A stretch of 64,000 nt of DNA from Lachnospiraceae bacterium (GTDB lineage: Bacteria; Bacillota; Clostridia; Lachnospirales; Lachnospiraceae). Below, one piece after another: positions 26,007 through 34,540 of the stretch; positions within the stretch are counted from its first letter, which is position 1; the number at the start of each line of letters is the position of its first letter. The stretch covers positions 55,666 to 119,665 of the forward strand of contig JAFSCH010000046.1 in assembly GCA_017436865.1 (NCBI GenBank), read 5' to 3'. The notes beneath the pieces are model-generated. The model searched no databases and was not told the origin of the DNA. It saw only the letters and a list, made by a program, of their open reading frames with translations. A program made the translations under genes and the position numbers.

Positions 26007-26834
26007 ATGAATAAAGTGTACGAAAAATTGATGAAATGTTATGAAAGTGTTAGAGAAAAAACAGATTTTGTACCAAAAGTAGCATTGGTGCTAGGGTCTG
26101 GTCTTGGTGATTATGCAAATGATATAAAGGTAGTAGCAGAAATTGATTATAGAGATATTGAGGGATTTCCAGTTTCAACGGTTCAGGGACATGATGGAAG
26201 ATTTATTTTTGGTTATGTAAATGACGTTCCTGTTGTATGTATGAAGGGAAGAGTTCACTATTATGAGGGATATCCAATTCAGGATGTAGTGCTTCCTACC
26301 AGGTTAATGAAGCTTTTGGGGGCAGAGATTCTTTTTCTTACAAATGCCTCCGGTGGAATGAATCGTGAATTTAAGGCTGGCGATTTAATGATGATTAGAG
26401 ATCACATTGGAGTTTTTGTGCCAAATCCGTTGCTGGGTGCTAATATCGATGAACTTGGAACTAGATTTCCTGATATGAGTCATGTATATGACGAGGATTT
26501 ACAGGAGATGATTAGAGATACAGCAAAAGCAAATGATATTTCGTTGCAGGAAGGTGTTTATGTACAGTTGACAGGTCCATGCTATGAGTCACCAGCCGAG
26601 ATTAGGATGCTTGCTAATTTTGCAGATGCGGTAGGAATGAGTACAGTTGTAGAGGCGATTGCGGCTAATCATTGTGGTATGAAGATTTGTGGTATTTCCT
26701 GTGTATGTAATCTGGCCGCAGGTATGAATCCAACACCATTATCTCATAAAGAAGTTCAAGAAGCTGCGGATATGGCAGCACCTAAATTTAAAAAGCTTGT
26801 AACAGAGACTATCACAAAATTTGGTAAAATTTAA
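26007..26834 (+). CDS. Purine nucleoside phosphorylase (PNP family 2)
   Basis: Cleaves purine (deoxy)nucleosides with phosphate to free base and (deoxy)ribose 1-phosphate. Seen are LGSGLGDYAND near residue 31 (phosphate site), QGHDGRF, GRVHYYEGYP, TNASGGMN, GPCYESPAEIRM and CNLAAGMNPTPLSHKEV, which holds the base-contacting Asn. The trimeric PNP family has about 270-275 residues and this has 275. GAGGGG precedes the ATG. It is followed by cytidine deaminase, so this is a nucleoside salvage pair. Confidence 0.94.
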   Translation: MNKVYEKLMKCYESVREKTDFVPKVALVLGSGLGDYANDIKVVAEIDYRDIEGFPVSTVQGHDGRFIFGYVNDVPVVCMKGRVHYYEGYPIQDVVLPTRLMKLLGAEILFLTNASGGMNREFKAGDLMMIRDHIGVFVPNPLLGANIDELGTRFPDMSHVYDEDLQEMIRDTAKANDISLQEGVYVQLTGPCYESPAEIRMLANFADAVGMSTVVEAIAANHCGMKICGISCVCNLAAGMNPTPLSHKEVQEAADMAAPKFKKLVTETITKFGKI

Positions 26835-26901
26835 GTGAATTGTTCTAAAGATATTCTATTTTGGAAAAGTATAGTTATTAGAACGAGAAAGGAAGACGAA
26901 A

Positions 26902-27309
26902 ATGGATAACGGAGAATTAATCAGACTTGCATTGGAAGCAAGAGAAGCAGCATATGCACCATATTCGGGCTTTCGAGTAGGAGCTGCTTTGTTAACAAAA
27001 GATGGCAAGGTGTATAAGGGGTGTAATATTGAAAATGCAGGTTATACACCAACTAACTGTGCAGAGAGAACGGCCTTTTTTAAAGCAATAAGTGAAGGGG
27101 AAAGAGACTTTGTAGCGATTGCAGTTGTTGGAGGCAGTGGAGATTTACCTAAGAATTATGCATTCCCTTGTGGTGTTTGTAGACAAGTTATGATGGAGTT
27201 TTGTGAACCAAAGACATTTCGTGTGATTACAGCGATTTCAGAAAAAGAATATATGGACAAGACCTTGGAAGAAATGCTTCCGCATGGTTTTGGACCATTC
27301 AGCCTTTAA
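26902..27309 (+). CDS. cdd: Cytidine deaminase
   Basis: Deaminates cytidine and deoxycytidine to uridine forms. Zinc ligands and the catalytic Glu are in NCAERTAFF (residues 52-60) and PCGVCRQVMMEF near 93. The N-terminal APYSGFRVGAALL is also typical. At 135 residues it has the usual homotetramer-type length. AAAGGA lies upstream. The next gene begins 12 bases after its stop. Confidence 0.97.
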   Translation: MDNGELIRLALEAREAAYAPYSGFRVGAALLTKDGKVYKGCNIENAGYTPTNCAERTAFFKAISEGERDFVAIAVVGGSGDLPKNYAFPCGVCRQVMMEFCEPKTFRVITAISEKEYMDKTLEEMLPHGFGPFSL

Positions 27310-27321
27310 GGAGAATGACAG

Positions 27322-29001
27322 ATGGATGCGATTATTTTATTAAGCATGATATTTGCTGTGATTATTTATGTAATGGTACGTGGCTCTATGGAAGAGAAGC
27401 GTAATAAAAAGCAATACGAAGCACGTCTTAGAGAGATATATGGACAATTTCCGGATAAGGAGTATACAGAGCAAGATTTTGAGAATATTACAAGATTGTT
27501 TGCATATCGTCATAAGGATTACTTTATTGATGATATTACATGGAACGATTTGAATATGAATGGTATATTTGCCTTGATGGACCATACACAATCTTCTTCC
27601 GGTGCAGAATATTTATATGATATGCTTCGTACGCCGAAGCTGAAAAAGGATGAATTGGATGAATTAGAAAAGCATATATGTTTTTTACAGAAGGAAGAAG
27701 ATAAGAGAGTGGCAGTGCAAATGAAATTACATGCTCTTGGAAAATCAGGAAGATATTCTATATTTGATTATATCGAATATTTGAATAATATCGGTGATTG
27801 TAGTAATGGAAAGCATATTTTCATGCTATTGGCATTGTTTGTCTCACTAGGTCTGCTTTTTGTGGATGTTATGACAGGTGTTTTTCTTTTATTGCTTGTT
27901 ATAGCAGTCAATATGACATCATATCTTCGGGAAAAAAACAATATTCAGCCATATCTGTGTAGTTTCTCTTATATTATGCGTATGATTCAGTGTGGAAATG
28001 ACATTTTAACTGTTGATTTAAACGAGATGCCTGAGTATAGAAAGGAATTGGAGCAGAAGATTGCCAAATTAGCACCAATTCGCAGAAGCTATAGTGCACT
28101 AGCTGCCATGAATTCGTCAAGCGGAAATCCTTTGGAGATTGTGGCAGATTATTTTCATATGCTTACGCATATCGATATTATGAGATTTAATCGAATGGTT
28201 TATATGGTTAAAAAGCATAAGGAAGAAATCTATGAATTAGTAGAAGCGATAGGATATATAGATGCAGCTATTTCAATTGGCGCATTCAGAGAATCACTGC
28301 AAAGTTATTGCGTTCCTGAGTTTGAAGAAGGAAAAGAGGTTACTTTATGCATAAAGGATGGATATCATCCTTCTATCAGCGAACCGGTTGGAAATAGTTT
28401 TCTGCAAAAACGAGGAATGCTTGTTACGGGGTCTAATGCTTCAGGAAAGTCTACATTTTTGAAAATGATAGCGATTAATGCTATTTTAGCACAGACCATT
28501 CATACTTGTGCTGCAAGTAGGTATTATGGTGGCCTATATAAAATATATTCGTCCATGGCATTAAGGGATGACCTTATGGCAGGAGATAGTTATTACATTG
28601 TAGAGATTAAGGCATTAAAGCGAATTGTGGATGCAGCAGAAGAAGAGAGTGAAAATCCATTATTATGCTTTGTGGATGAGGTATTGCGTGGAACGAATAC
28701 GGTAGAGCGAATTGCAGCATCAGCTCAGATTATGGATAACCTTGCACAAAAAGGTGTATATTGTTTTGCGGCAACACATGATATTGAGCTGACGCACTTG
28801 TTGGCTGAAAAATATGATAATTATCATTTTGAAGAAGATGTAAAAGATGGAGATGTTCTGTTTTCTTATCGTTTGTTAGATGGAAGGGCACAAACAAGAA
28901 ACGCAATCAAGCTTTTAAAGGTGATAGGTTTTTCCGATGAGATTACAGAGTGTGCAGAGGATAGAGCGCAGAGATTTATCAGAACCGGTCAATGGGCATA
29001 A
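27322..29001 (+). CDS. Membrane-anchored MutS-like ATPase
   Basis: 559 residues. Membrane segments lie at residues 3-19 and, as a hydrophobic hairpin, about 166-200. A helical core resembling MutS domains III/IV follows (210-330). The C-terminal ATPase has Walker A GSNASGKST (370-378), Walker B LLCFVDEVLRGTN with Asp452-Glu453, and the MutS-type ATHDIELTHL. The mismatch-recognition domain and Smr nuclease domain are both missing. Similar membrane MutS-domain-V proteins are annotated in clostridia with no known function. It is co-directional with cdd (12-base gap) and rnhA (about 30 bases). Confidence 0.85.
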   Translation: MDAIILLSMIFAVIIYVMVRGSMEEKRNKKQYEARLREIYGQFPDKEYTEQDFENITRLFAYRHKDYFIDDITWNDLNMNGIFALMDHTQSSSGAEYLYDMLRTPKLKKDELDELEKHICFLQKEEDKRVAVQMKLHALGKSGRYSIFDYIEYLNNIGDCSNGKHIFMLLALFVSLGLLFVDVMTGVFLLLLVIAVNMTSYLREKNNIQPYLCSFSYIMRMIQCGNDILTVDLNEMPEYRKELEQKIAKLAPIRRSYSALAAMNSSSGNPLEIVADYFHMLTHIDIMRFNRMVYMVKKHKEEIYELVEAIGYIDAAISIGAFRESLQSYCVPEFEEGKEVTLCIKDGYHPSISEPVGNSFLQKRGMLVTGSNASGKSTFLKMIAINAILAQTIHTCAASRYYGGLYKIYSSMALRDDLMAGDSYYIVEIKALKRIVDAAEEESENPLLCFVDEVLRGTNTVERIAASAQIMDNLAQKGVYCFAATHDIELTHLLAEKYDNYHFEEDVKDGDVLFSYRLLDGRAQTRNAIKLLKVIGFSDEITECAEDRAQRFIRTGQWA

Positions 29002-29031
29002 TGGTAATATCGTATGCGAGAAAGGAATAAT

Positions 29032-29517
29032 ATGTTTGTAAAAATTTTTACGGATGGTGCAGCTAGAGGAAACCCGGAAGGACCGGGAGGTTATGGTGCA
29101 GTACTACAATATGTGGATTCAAAGGGGCAGCTTCATGAAAGAGAGTTTTCTGCGGGGTATAAAAAAACCACAAATAATCGCATGGAGTTATTGGCTGTTA
29201 TTACTGGACTGGAAGCGCTAACAAAGCCTTGTGAGGTGGAAGTAATATCAGATTCTAAATATGTAACGGATGCCTTTAATCAGCATTGGGTAGACGGATG
29301 GTTGAAACGTGGATGGAAGAATAGCAGTAAAGAGCCGGTTAAAAACATTGACCTCTGGCAGAGACTACTCCGTGCAAAAGCACAACATCAGGTAAAATTT
29401 ACTTGGGTAAAAGGACATGCAGGACACCCGGAGAATGAAAGGTGTGATAGGCTTGCGACAACAGCAGCTGATGGCAATAACTTACTTGACGATGTAGTAG
29501 GAGAAGTGATATTATAA
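29032..29517 (+). CDS. rnhA: Ribonuclease HI
   Basis: Cuts the RNA strand of RNA-DNA hybrids. From ATG 29032, selected because AAAGGA (29021-29026) is ideally placed, it has 161 residues. Catalytic residues are Asp in [10 protein letters not shown], Glu in [11 protein letters not shown], Asp in ISDSKYV and Asp in NERCDRLAT. The [10 protein letters not shown] segment supplies the conserved His loop. Together with rnhB at 9.5 kb the organism has both RNase H types. Confidence 0.96.
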   Translation: MFVKIFTDGAARGNPEGPGGYGAVLQYVDSKGQLHEREFSAGYKKTTNNRMELLAVITGLEALTKPCEVEVISDSKYVTDAFNQHWVDGWLKRGWKNSSKEPVKNIDLWQRLLRAKAQHQVKFTWVKGHAGHPENERCDRLATTAADGNNLLDDVVGEVIL

Positions 29518-29587
29518 TAATTAAGAAATCAGTCAATTTTGAATTTTTAGAATAAAAGATAAAAAATACAGAAAAGGGTGATAGTTA

Positions 29588-29731
29588 ATGGCAAATCTTA
29601 TTGAATTTTTTAGAATGGTACTATCTTATTTGATGGTATTTGGTGTAATAGCAGTAGTATCTGCAGCTGGTGCGTTTGTAGGTATAAAGCTATGGAAGCC
29701 TAAGAAAAAAGAAGAAAAGAGCATGGAATAA
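29588..29731 (+). CDS. Small single-pass membrane protein, 47 residues
   Basis: ATG 29588 has AAAAGGGTGA upstream. The peptide starts MANLIEFFRMVLSY, has one hydrophobic helix (VFGVIAVVSAAGAFVGIKLW) and a basic tail (KPKKKEEKSME). A terminator follows directly. The good ribosome binding site, membrane helix and terminator argue that it is real. Function unknown. It follows rnhA by 70 bases and may be co-transcribed. Confidence 0.7.
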   Translation: MANLIEFFRMVLSYLMVFGVIAVVSAAGAFVGIKLWKPKKKEEKSME

Positions 29732-29752
29732 AGAGTAGAATATGTCAAATAG

Positions 29753-29779
29753 AAGAGATCTTGAAAAAGGTCTCTTTTT
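29753..29779 (+). terminator. Terminator after the small membrane protein gene
   Basis: AGAGATC/GGTCTCT stem followed by a T-run. It closes the transcript running from rnhA. Confidence 0.8.
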
Positions 29780-29866
29780 GTATCCTTTTTGCTTGACAGA
29801 CTTGTTTTTTGAAAGAATTGTAGCATTTATATAAATTATTTCGACTTTATCTGTTCAGACTGTTCA

Positions 29867-29895
29867 TTGACACCTGAAATGGATTACTCTATACT
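29867..29895 (+). promoter_or_regulatory. Sigma-A promoter of nrdD, with a long leader
   Basis: TTGACA (29867-29872), 17-base spacer and TATACT (29890-29895). It leaves a leader of about 235 bases before nrdD. The leader holds a 7-bp inverted repeat GTAATCC (30008-30014)/GGATTAC (30085-30091), otherwise nothing recognised. No clear NrdR box pair was found. Confidence 0.75.
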
Positions 29896-30135
29896 ATATT
29901 ATAAGTACTAGATGTTGTGTATAAGTAAGAGGAAGATACAATATAAACACAATTTTAGTCACATACGGTATTTGTATGAATAATGTGGAAAAGAATGAGA
30001 TATTTCAGTAATCCGAGCAAAAGTAAATGTTCTTGAAGAAGAAATATATATAGAAGCTTCAATAACAGTTTAATAAAATGTTAAGGATTACAGTATGAGG
30101 GGAATGTATTAAAAAGAAGGAGGCATCAATACTAC

Positions 30136-32328
30136 ATGGGGAAAATGATAGAAGATATCAAAGTGAATGAAGACATTGATTATGGAACACTTTATCAGCC
30201 GGCAAGACAGATATATGTCATTAAAAAGGACGGTAGTAAAGAGCTTTTTAACGTTCAGAAAGTAATTACGGCAGTTGGAAAATCTGCGTACAGAGCCTTG
30301 ACGAAGTTCTCGGAAGAGGATAAGAGACATATCTGTGCATATGTTATCAGCAAGGTTGATGAGATGGAAACAGATGAAGTTCCAATCCCTGTTATGCATA
30401 ATATTGTAGAGAGCGCGTTAGAACAGGTAAAACCTATTGTAGCCAAGAGCTATCGTGATTATCGTAATTATAAGCAGGACTTTGTCCGCATGATGGATGA
30501 TGTATATAAGAAGAGTCAGTCGATTATGTATGTAGGGGACAAGGAAAATGCTAATACAGATTCAGCACTTGTTTCTACAAAGCGTAGTTTGATTTTTAAT
30601 CAGTTTAATAAAGAATTATACCAGAAGTTTTTTATGACAACAGAGGAAATTCAGGCATGTCGTGATGGATATATTTATGTGCATGATATGTCTGCAAGAA
30701 GAGATACCATGAATTGCTGTCTTTTTGATGTGCAGAACGTATTATCCGGTGGATTTGAAATGGGGAATATCTGGTATAATGAGCCGAAGTCATTAGATGT
30801 AGCTTTTGACGTTATCGGTGATATTGTACTTAGTGCTGCGAGTCAGCAGTATGGTGGATTTACCGTGCCGGAAGTTGATAAGATTTTAGCTCCGTATGCT
30901 GAAAAAACATATCAAGCTTCTTATGAAAAGTATATACGTCTTGGAATTAGTGAAGAGAAGGCGAAGGAAGAAGCGATAGAAGATGTAAAGAGAGAATTTG
31001 ACCAAGGTTTCCAAGGTTGGGAATACAAATTTAATACGGTTGCAAGTAGCCGGGGAGATTATCCTTTTATTACCGTTACAGCAGGTATTGGAACAGATCG
31101 TTTTGCTAAGATGGCAACGATCGAGATGTTGAATGTAAGACGTAAGGGTCAGGGGAAGAAAGAGTGCAAGAAGCCTGTACTTTTTCCTAAGATTGTCTTT
31201 TTATATGATGAAAATCTGCATGGACCTGGTAAGCCAATGGAGGATGTGTTTGAAGCAGGTGTTAAGTGTTCTGCAAAAACCATGTATCCTGATTGGTTAA
31301 GTTTAACAGGAAAAGGTTATATTGCAAGTATGTATAAGCAGTATGGCAAGGTTATATCTCCAATGGGATGTCGTGCATTTCTTTCTCCGTGGTATGAGAA
31401 AGGTGGAATGCATCCTGCTGATGAGAAGGATTCTCCTGTTTTTGTAGGTCGTTTTAATATTGGTGCTGTTTCCCTACATTTACCAATGATTCTTGCGAAG
31501 GCAAGACAAGAAAGTAGGGATTTCTATGAAGTACTTGATTATTATTTAAACTTAATCAGACAGCTTCATATTAGAACCTATGCTTATCTTGGAAATATGA
31601 GAGCTTCAACGAATCCACTTGCATATTGTGAAGGTGGTTTTTTAGGAGGCAATCTGAAACTTACAGATAAGATTAAACCTTTGTTGAAGGCAGCAACTGC
31701 TTCTTTTGGAATTACAGCATTCAATGAGCTTCAAATGCTATACAATGGAAAATCGTTAGTAGAAGATGGTTCTTTTGCACTTGAAGTATTGGAATATATT
31801 AACAAAGAGGTAAACCGTTTTAAGGAGGAGGATGGCAACCTATATGCTATCTATGGGACTCCGGCAGAGAATCTCTGTGGATTACAAGTGAAGCAGTTTC
31901 GTGCAAAATATGGCATTGTAGAGGGCGTTTCTGATAGAGATTATGTTAGCAACAGTTTTCATTGCCATGTAACAGAAGATATCACACCAATTCAGAAGCA
32001 GAATCTTGAGTATCGATTCTGGGAAATGTCTAATGGTGGCAAGATTCAATATGTAAAATATCCAATTGACTATAATATTACTGCAATTAAGACTTTGGTT
32101 AGAAGAGCAATGGATATGGGATTCTATGAAGGCGTGAACCTGTCGTTGGCTTATTGTGATGATTGTGGACATCAGGAGCTGGAGATGGATGTATGTCCGA
32201 AGTGTGGAAGTAGCAATTTGACCAAAATAGATAGAATGAATGGTTATTTGTCCTATTCCCGTGTACATGGTGATACTAGATTAAATGAAGCAAAAATGGC
32301 GGAAATTGCAGATAGAAAGTCAATGTAA
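30136..32328 (+). CDS. nrdD: Anaerobic (class III) ribonucleoside-triphosphate reductase
   Basis: Oxygen-sensitive glycyl radical enzyme that makes dNTPs from NTPs. The N-terminal ATP-cone (IYVIKKDGSKELFNVQKVI, residues 29-47 onward) gives allosteric control. The C-terminal zinc site has two CxxC pairs (YCDDCGHQ and VCPKCGSS) and the radical glycine is in RMNGYLSYSR, Gly703 by my count. Active-site Cys are expected in MNCCLFDV and MGCRAF. Length 730 is normal. AGGAGG lies 12 bases before the ATG, slightly distant. nrdG follows after a 64-base gap. Confidence 0.96.
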   Translation: MGKMIEDIKVNEDIDYGTLYQPARQIYVIKKDGSKELFNVQKVITAVGKSAYRALTKFSEEDKRHICAYVISKVDEMETDEVPIPVMHNIVESALEQVKPIVAKSYRDYRNYKQDFVRMMDDVYKKSQSIMYVGDKENANTDSALVSTKRSLIFNQFNKELYQKFFMTTEEIQACRDGYIYVHDMSARRDTMNCCLFDVQNVLSGGFEMGNIWYNEPKSLDVAFDVIGDIVLSAASQQYGGFTVPEVDKILAPYAEKTYQASYEKYIRLGISEEKAKEEAIEDVKREFDQGFQGWEYKFNTVASSRGDYPFITVTAGIGTDRFAKMATIEMLNVRRKGQGKKECKKPVLFPKIVFLYDENLHGPGKPMEDVFEAGVKCSAKTMYPDWLSLTGKGYIASMYKQYGKVISPMGCRAFLSPWYEKGGMHPADEKDSPVFVGRFNIGAVSLHLPMILAKARQESRDFYEVLDYYLNLIRQLHIRTYAYLGNMRASTNPLAYCEGGFLGGNLKLTDKIKPLLKAATASFGITAFNELQMLYNGKSLVEDGSFALEVLEYINKEVNRFKEEDGNLYAIYGTPAENLCGLQVKQFRAKYGIVEGVSDRDYVSNSFHCHVTEDITPIQKQNLEYRFWEMSNGGKIQYVKYPIDYNITAIKTLVRRAMDMGFYEGVNLSLAYCDDCGHQELEMDVCPKCGSSNLTKIDRMNGYLSYSRVHGDTRLNEAKMAEIADRKSM

Positions 32329-32342
32329 TAATAAAAGAGAGT

Positions 32343-32371
32343 GACTATGAAGGTACGGAATAGTTACGAGA
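32343..32371 (+). promoter_or_regulatory. Hairpin motif shared with the MetH-activation gene leader
   Basis: GACTATGAAGGTACGGAATAGTTACG: ACTAT pairs with ATAGT around a loop GAAGGTACGGA. A closely similar motif stands at 60607-60635. It lies just upstream of the nrdG ribosome binding site. Confidence 0.5.
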
Positions 32372-32392
32372 GATATTTTAGGGGGCGATGTA

Positions 32393-33007
32393 GTGCGATA
32401 TCACAATATAACGAAAGATGATATGTTAAATGGCGATGGATTACGAGTTGTATTATGGGTGGCAGGTTGCGAGCATTGTTGCGAGGGCTGCCAGAACCCA
32501 ATGACATGGGATCCAAATGGTGGTTTACTATTTGATGAAAGTGCCAAGCAGGAGATTTTTGATCAGCTTGATCAGCCGTATATTAATGGTATTACTTTTT
32601 CAGGAGGCGATCCACTTCACTGTGCTAACAGAGAAGGTGTAAAGCAGCTTATGCAGGAGATTAAAGAAAAATATCCTGATAAGACAATTTGGCTTTATAC
32701 AGGTGATAGCTGGGAAAATATAAAAAATTATCCAATGATGAAGTACATAGATGTTTTGGTAGATGGCGAATTTAAGCTTGCTTTAAGAGATATAACTTTG
32801 TTATGGAAGGGAAGCAGCAATCAGAGAGTAATAGATGTGCAGGCAACTCTCAGCCAGGAAGATATTTCTATTCCAGTTCTTCACTGTGGTGACCATGATG
32901 ACATTCCAATGGGAAGAGAAACAAGCCGTGCACCAAAAGCAGTTGATGAAAATATTATTCAGTTTAATGGCGGCATGGATACTGCATGCTGTGGATGTCA
33001 GGCGTAA
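32393..33007 (+). CDS. nrdG: Anaerobic ribonucleotide reductase activating enzyme
   Basis: Radical SAM enzyme that generates the glycyl radical on NrdD. The cluster motif CX3CX2C is in GCEHCCEGCQNP near residue 29, followed by the SAM-binding TFSGGDPLH. Length 204; E. coli NrdG has about 154, so this is one of the longer forms with an extra C-terminal region ending in CCGCQA. The start is GTG at 32393, supported by GGGGG 7 bases upstream; no ATG gives the full N-terminus. Confidence 0.94.
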   Translation: MRYHNITKDDMLNGDGLRVVLWVAGCEHCCEGCQNPMTWDPNGGLLFDESAKQEIFDQLDQPYINGITFSGGDPLHCANREGVKQLMQEIKEKYPDKTIWLYTGDSWENIKNYPMMKYIDVLVDGEFKLALRDITLLWKGSSNQRVIDVQATLSQEDISIPVLHCGDHDDIPMGRETSRAPKAVDENIIQFNGGMDTACCGCQA

Positions 33008-33036
33008 TAATATATTTTAGTAGAATGAAATGAAAG

Positions 33037-33077
33037 GTCTGTGTTTGCAGAGTATAATGCTTTGCAGTCACAGACTT
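33037..33077 (+). terminator. Inverted repeat after nrdG
   Basis: GTCTGTG (33037-33043) pairs with CACAGAC (33069-33075) around a 25-base loop, T-poor tail. Weak terminator candidate. Confidence 0.4.
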
Positions 33078-33090
33078 GTTATATGTTAAA

Positions 33091-33180
33091 ATAGTGCATG
33101 CCAGTGCACGCAATTAGACAAGAATTTCTTACAAAATTCTTGTCTAATTCTCACTACGTTACAGAACTTTTCTATTACAT
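33091..33180 (-). repeat. Dispersed palindromic element, copy F (degenerate)
   Basis: Minus-strand orientation between nrdG and dut. It has the left part (TCTGTAACGTAGTGAGAATT) and first palindrome. The second palindrome is decayed, with arms GTGCATGCC and GTGCACGC, so pairing is weakened. It ends at the AAGGAG of dut. Confidence 0.85.
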
Positions 33181-33194
33181 AAGGAGATTTGAAG

Positions 33195-33650
33195 ATGATA
33201 AATATAAAAGTAAAATATTTTAACGAAAATGTAGAAAAACTAACAAAAATTACAAAAGGTAATTGGATTGATTTAAGAGCAGCACAGGATGTTGTTTTAA
33301 AAGCTGGTGAGTTTAAGCTGATTCCGCTGGGGATTGCGATGGAATTACCAAGAGGCTATGAGGCACATGTTGTGCCAAGAAGTTCTACTTTTAAGAATTT
33401 TGGTATTATTCAGACAAATCATCAGGGAGTTATCGATGGACCGGATAGAGAGACAGGGGAAGGCGGTTACTGTGGAAATGATGATCAGTGGTTTATGCCT
33501 GTTTATGCTCTTAGAGATACTGAAATTCATTTGAATGATAGAATTTGTCAGTTCCGCATTATGGAACAACAGCCAGAGATTAGTTTTGAGGAAGTTTCAA
33601 AATTGACAGGACCAAATCGTGGCGGTCATGGAAGTACTGGAAAACAATAA
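33195..33650 (+). CDS. dut: dUTPase-family nucleotide hydrolase
   Basis: Removes dUTP and supplies dUMP. The fold motifs of trimeric dUTPase are present: GNWIDLRAA (motif 1), [11 protein letters not shown] (motif 2), [20 protein letters not shown] (motif 3 region, with an insertion), DRICQFRI (motif 4) and a C-terminal [12 protein letters not shown] (motif 5). Motif 1 usually has DAG and here reads DLR, so dCTP deaminase/dUTPase-like variation is possible. Start ATG 33195 with AAGGAG at correct distance; a TTG at 33189 is in frame but less likely. 151 residues. Confidence 0.87.
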   Translation: MINIKVKYFNENVEKLTKITKGNWIDLRAAQDVVLKAGEFKLIPLGIAMELPRGYEAHVVPRSSTFKNFGIIQTNHQGVIDGPDRETGEGGYCGNDDQWFMPVYALRDTEIHLNDRICQFRIMEQQPEISFEEVSKLTGPNRGGHGSTGKQ

Positions 33651-33664
33651 AAAAACAGTTTTAA

Positions 33665-33693
33665 TTGTACTTTTCCTTTTTTTGTGTTACAAT
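33665..33693 (+). promoter_or_regulatory. Sigma-A promoter of the CAP-domain gene
   Basis: TTGTAC (33665-33670), 17-base spacer and TACAAT (33688-33693), 28 bases before the start. Confidence 0.65.
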
Positions 33694-33720
33694 TTGTAAG
33701 GCTAAGAAAGGGGAGCAATT

Positions 33721-34455
33721 ATGAAAAAGATTTACAAATATGTGTTAGGTATTTTAATTGGAATAATGTTTTATGGGACAACCGTGTTTGCGGCAGAGGT
33801 AACACCAGTGAATGCAGTGCTGGCTTCGAATGAAAAAACGGTTGTTTATGCAGAAGCAGATTTATCAGGCTCGGTTATATTGCCAGATTTACAAGCAGGA
33901 CTTCCTGTTCAAGTTACAGGAATTACAGATAATGGTTTTTTTCAAGTGAGTATAGGGCAGACATTTTATGTTCCAGGATATGGATTGAGTCAATCACAGG
34001 ATATAACAGTGTTAAAGCCGACGCAGGTACTAAAAGAGGTTCCACAGGAAATATACAATGTCGAACAAATATATCATGAGAAAATTATGCAAGTAATTGC
34101 GATTGTCAATCAAGAAAGAGTGAAAGCTGGTTTGACCCCTTTGACTTATGATGAGCAGATAAGCTATGCAGCGACGCAACGTTCTTATGAAATGGCTCAA
34201 AATTCTTATTTTGAACACGCAAGGCCTGATGGAAGAATTTGTTTTACTGTAATGAAAGAGTATGGTATTCCGTATTGGAATGCAGGAGAGAATATAGCGT
34301 GGGGGCAAAAGACACCGGAATATGTAATGTATCGTTGGATGAATTCACCAGGGCATAGGGCAAATATTTTAAGAGCTGAATATACCAAGATAGGTGTTGG
34401 TGTAGCACGTGATGCAAAAGGAAGATTATATTGGACGCAATTGTTTGCTAATTAA
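33721..34455 (+). CDS. Secreted CAP/SCP-domain protein with SH3-like N-domain
   Basis: 244 residues. A signal peptide (KKIYKYVLGILIGIMFYGTT, cleavage near VFA-AE) is followed by an SH3b-like region (about residues 37-95, NEKTVVYAEADLSGSVI) and a CAP domain from about 115. CAP motifs are IVNQERVKAGL, YFEHARPDG, NAGENIAWG and SPGHRANIL. It resembles YkwD/SafA-type proteins of sporeformers. It is exported and probably wall- or spore-associated; activity unknown. The site AAGGGGAG precedes the ATG. It lies directly before gerA, separated by a terminator hairpin. Confidence 0.9.
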   Translation: MKKIYKYVLGILIGIMFYGTTVFAAEVTPVNAVLASNEKTVVYAEADLSGSVILPDLQAGLPVQVTGITDNGFFQVSIGQTFYVPGYGLSQSQDITVLKPTQVLKEVPQEIYNVEQIYHEKIMQVIAIVNQERVKAGLTPLTYDEQISYAATQRSYEMAQNSYFEHARPDGRICFTVMKEYGIPYWNAGENIAWGQKTPEYVMYRWMNSPGHRANILRAEYTKIGVGVARDAKGRLYWTQLFAN

Positions 34456-34468
34456 AATAAAATACATG

Positions 34469-34498
34469 TAATAAAATACACTTTCATCGGACATTCTA
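34469..34498 (+). promoter_or_regulatory. Sigma-G-like promoter of gerA
   Basis: TAATA (34469-34473), 18-base spacer and CATTCTA (34492-34498). The -10 fits the forespore sigma-G pattern exactly and the -35 in four of five positions. Predicted start about 34505, in the loop of the hairpin described next. Confidence 0.55.
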
Positions 34499-34540
34499 TG
34501 GAAGAGATAATTAGAAGAGAATATCCGATGGAGGTTTTTT
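34481..34540 (+). terminator. Terminator hairpin that includes the gerA ribosome binding site
   Basis: 34481-34497 pairs with 34518-34534 at 16 of 17 positions (two G-U). The right arm ends with GGAGG, the gerA ribosome binding site, followed by TTTTTT and the ATG at 34541. Same arrangement as at spoIVA. Confidence 0.8.
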
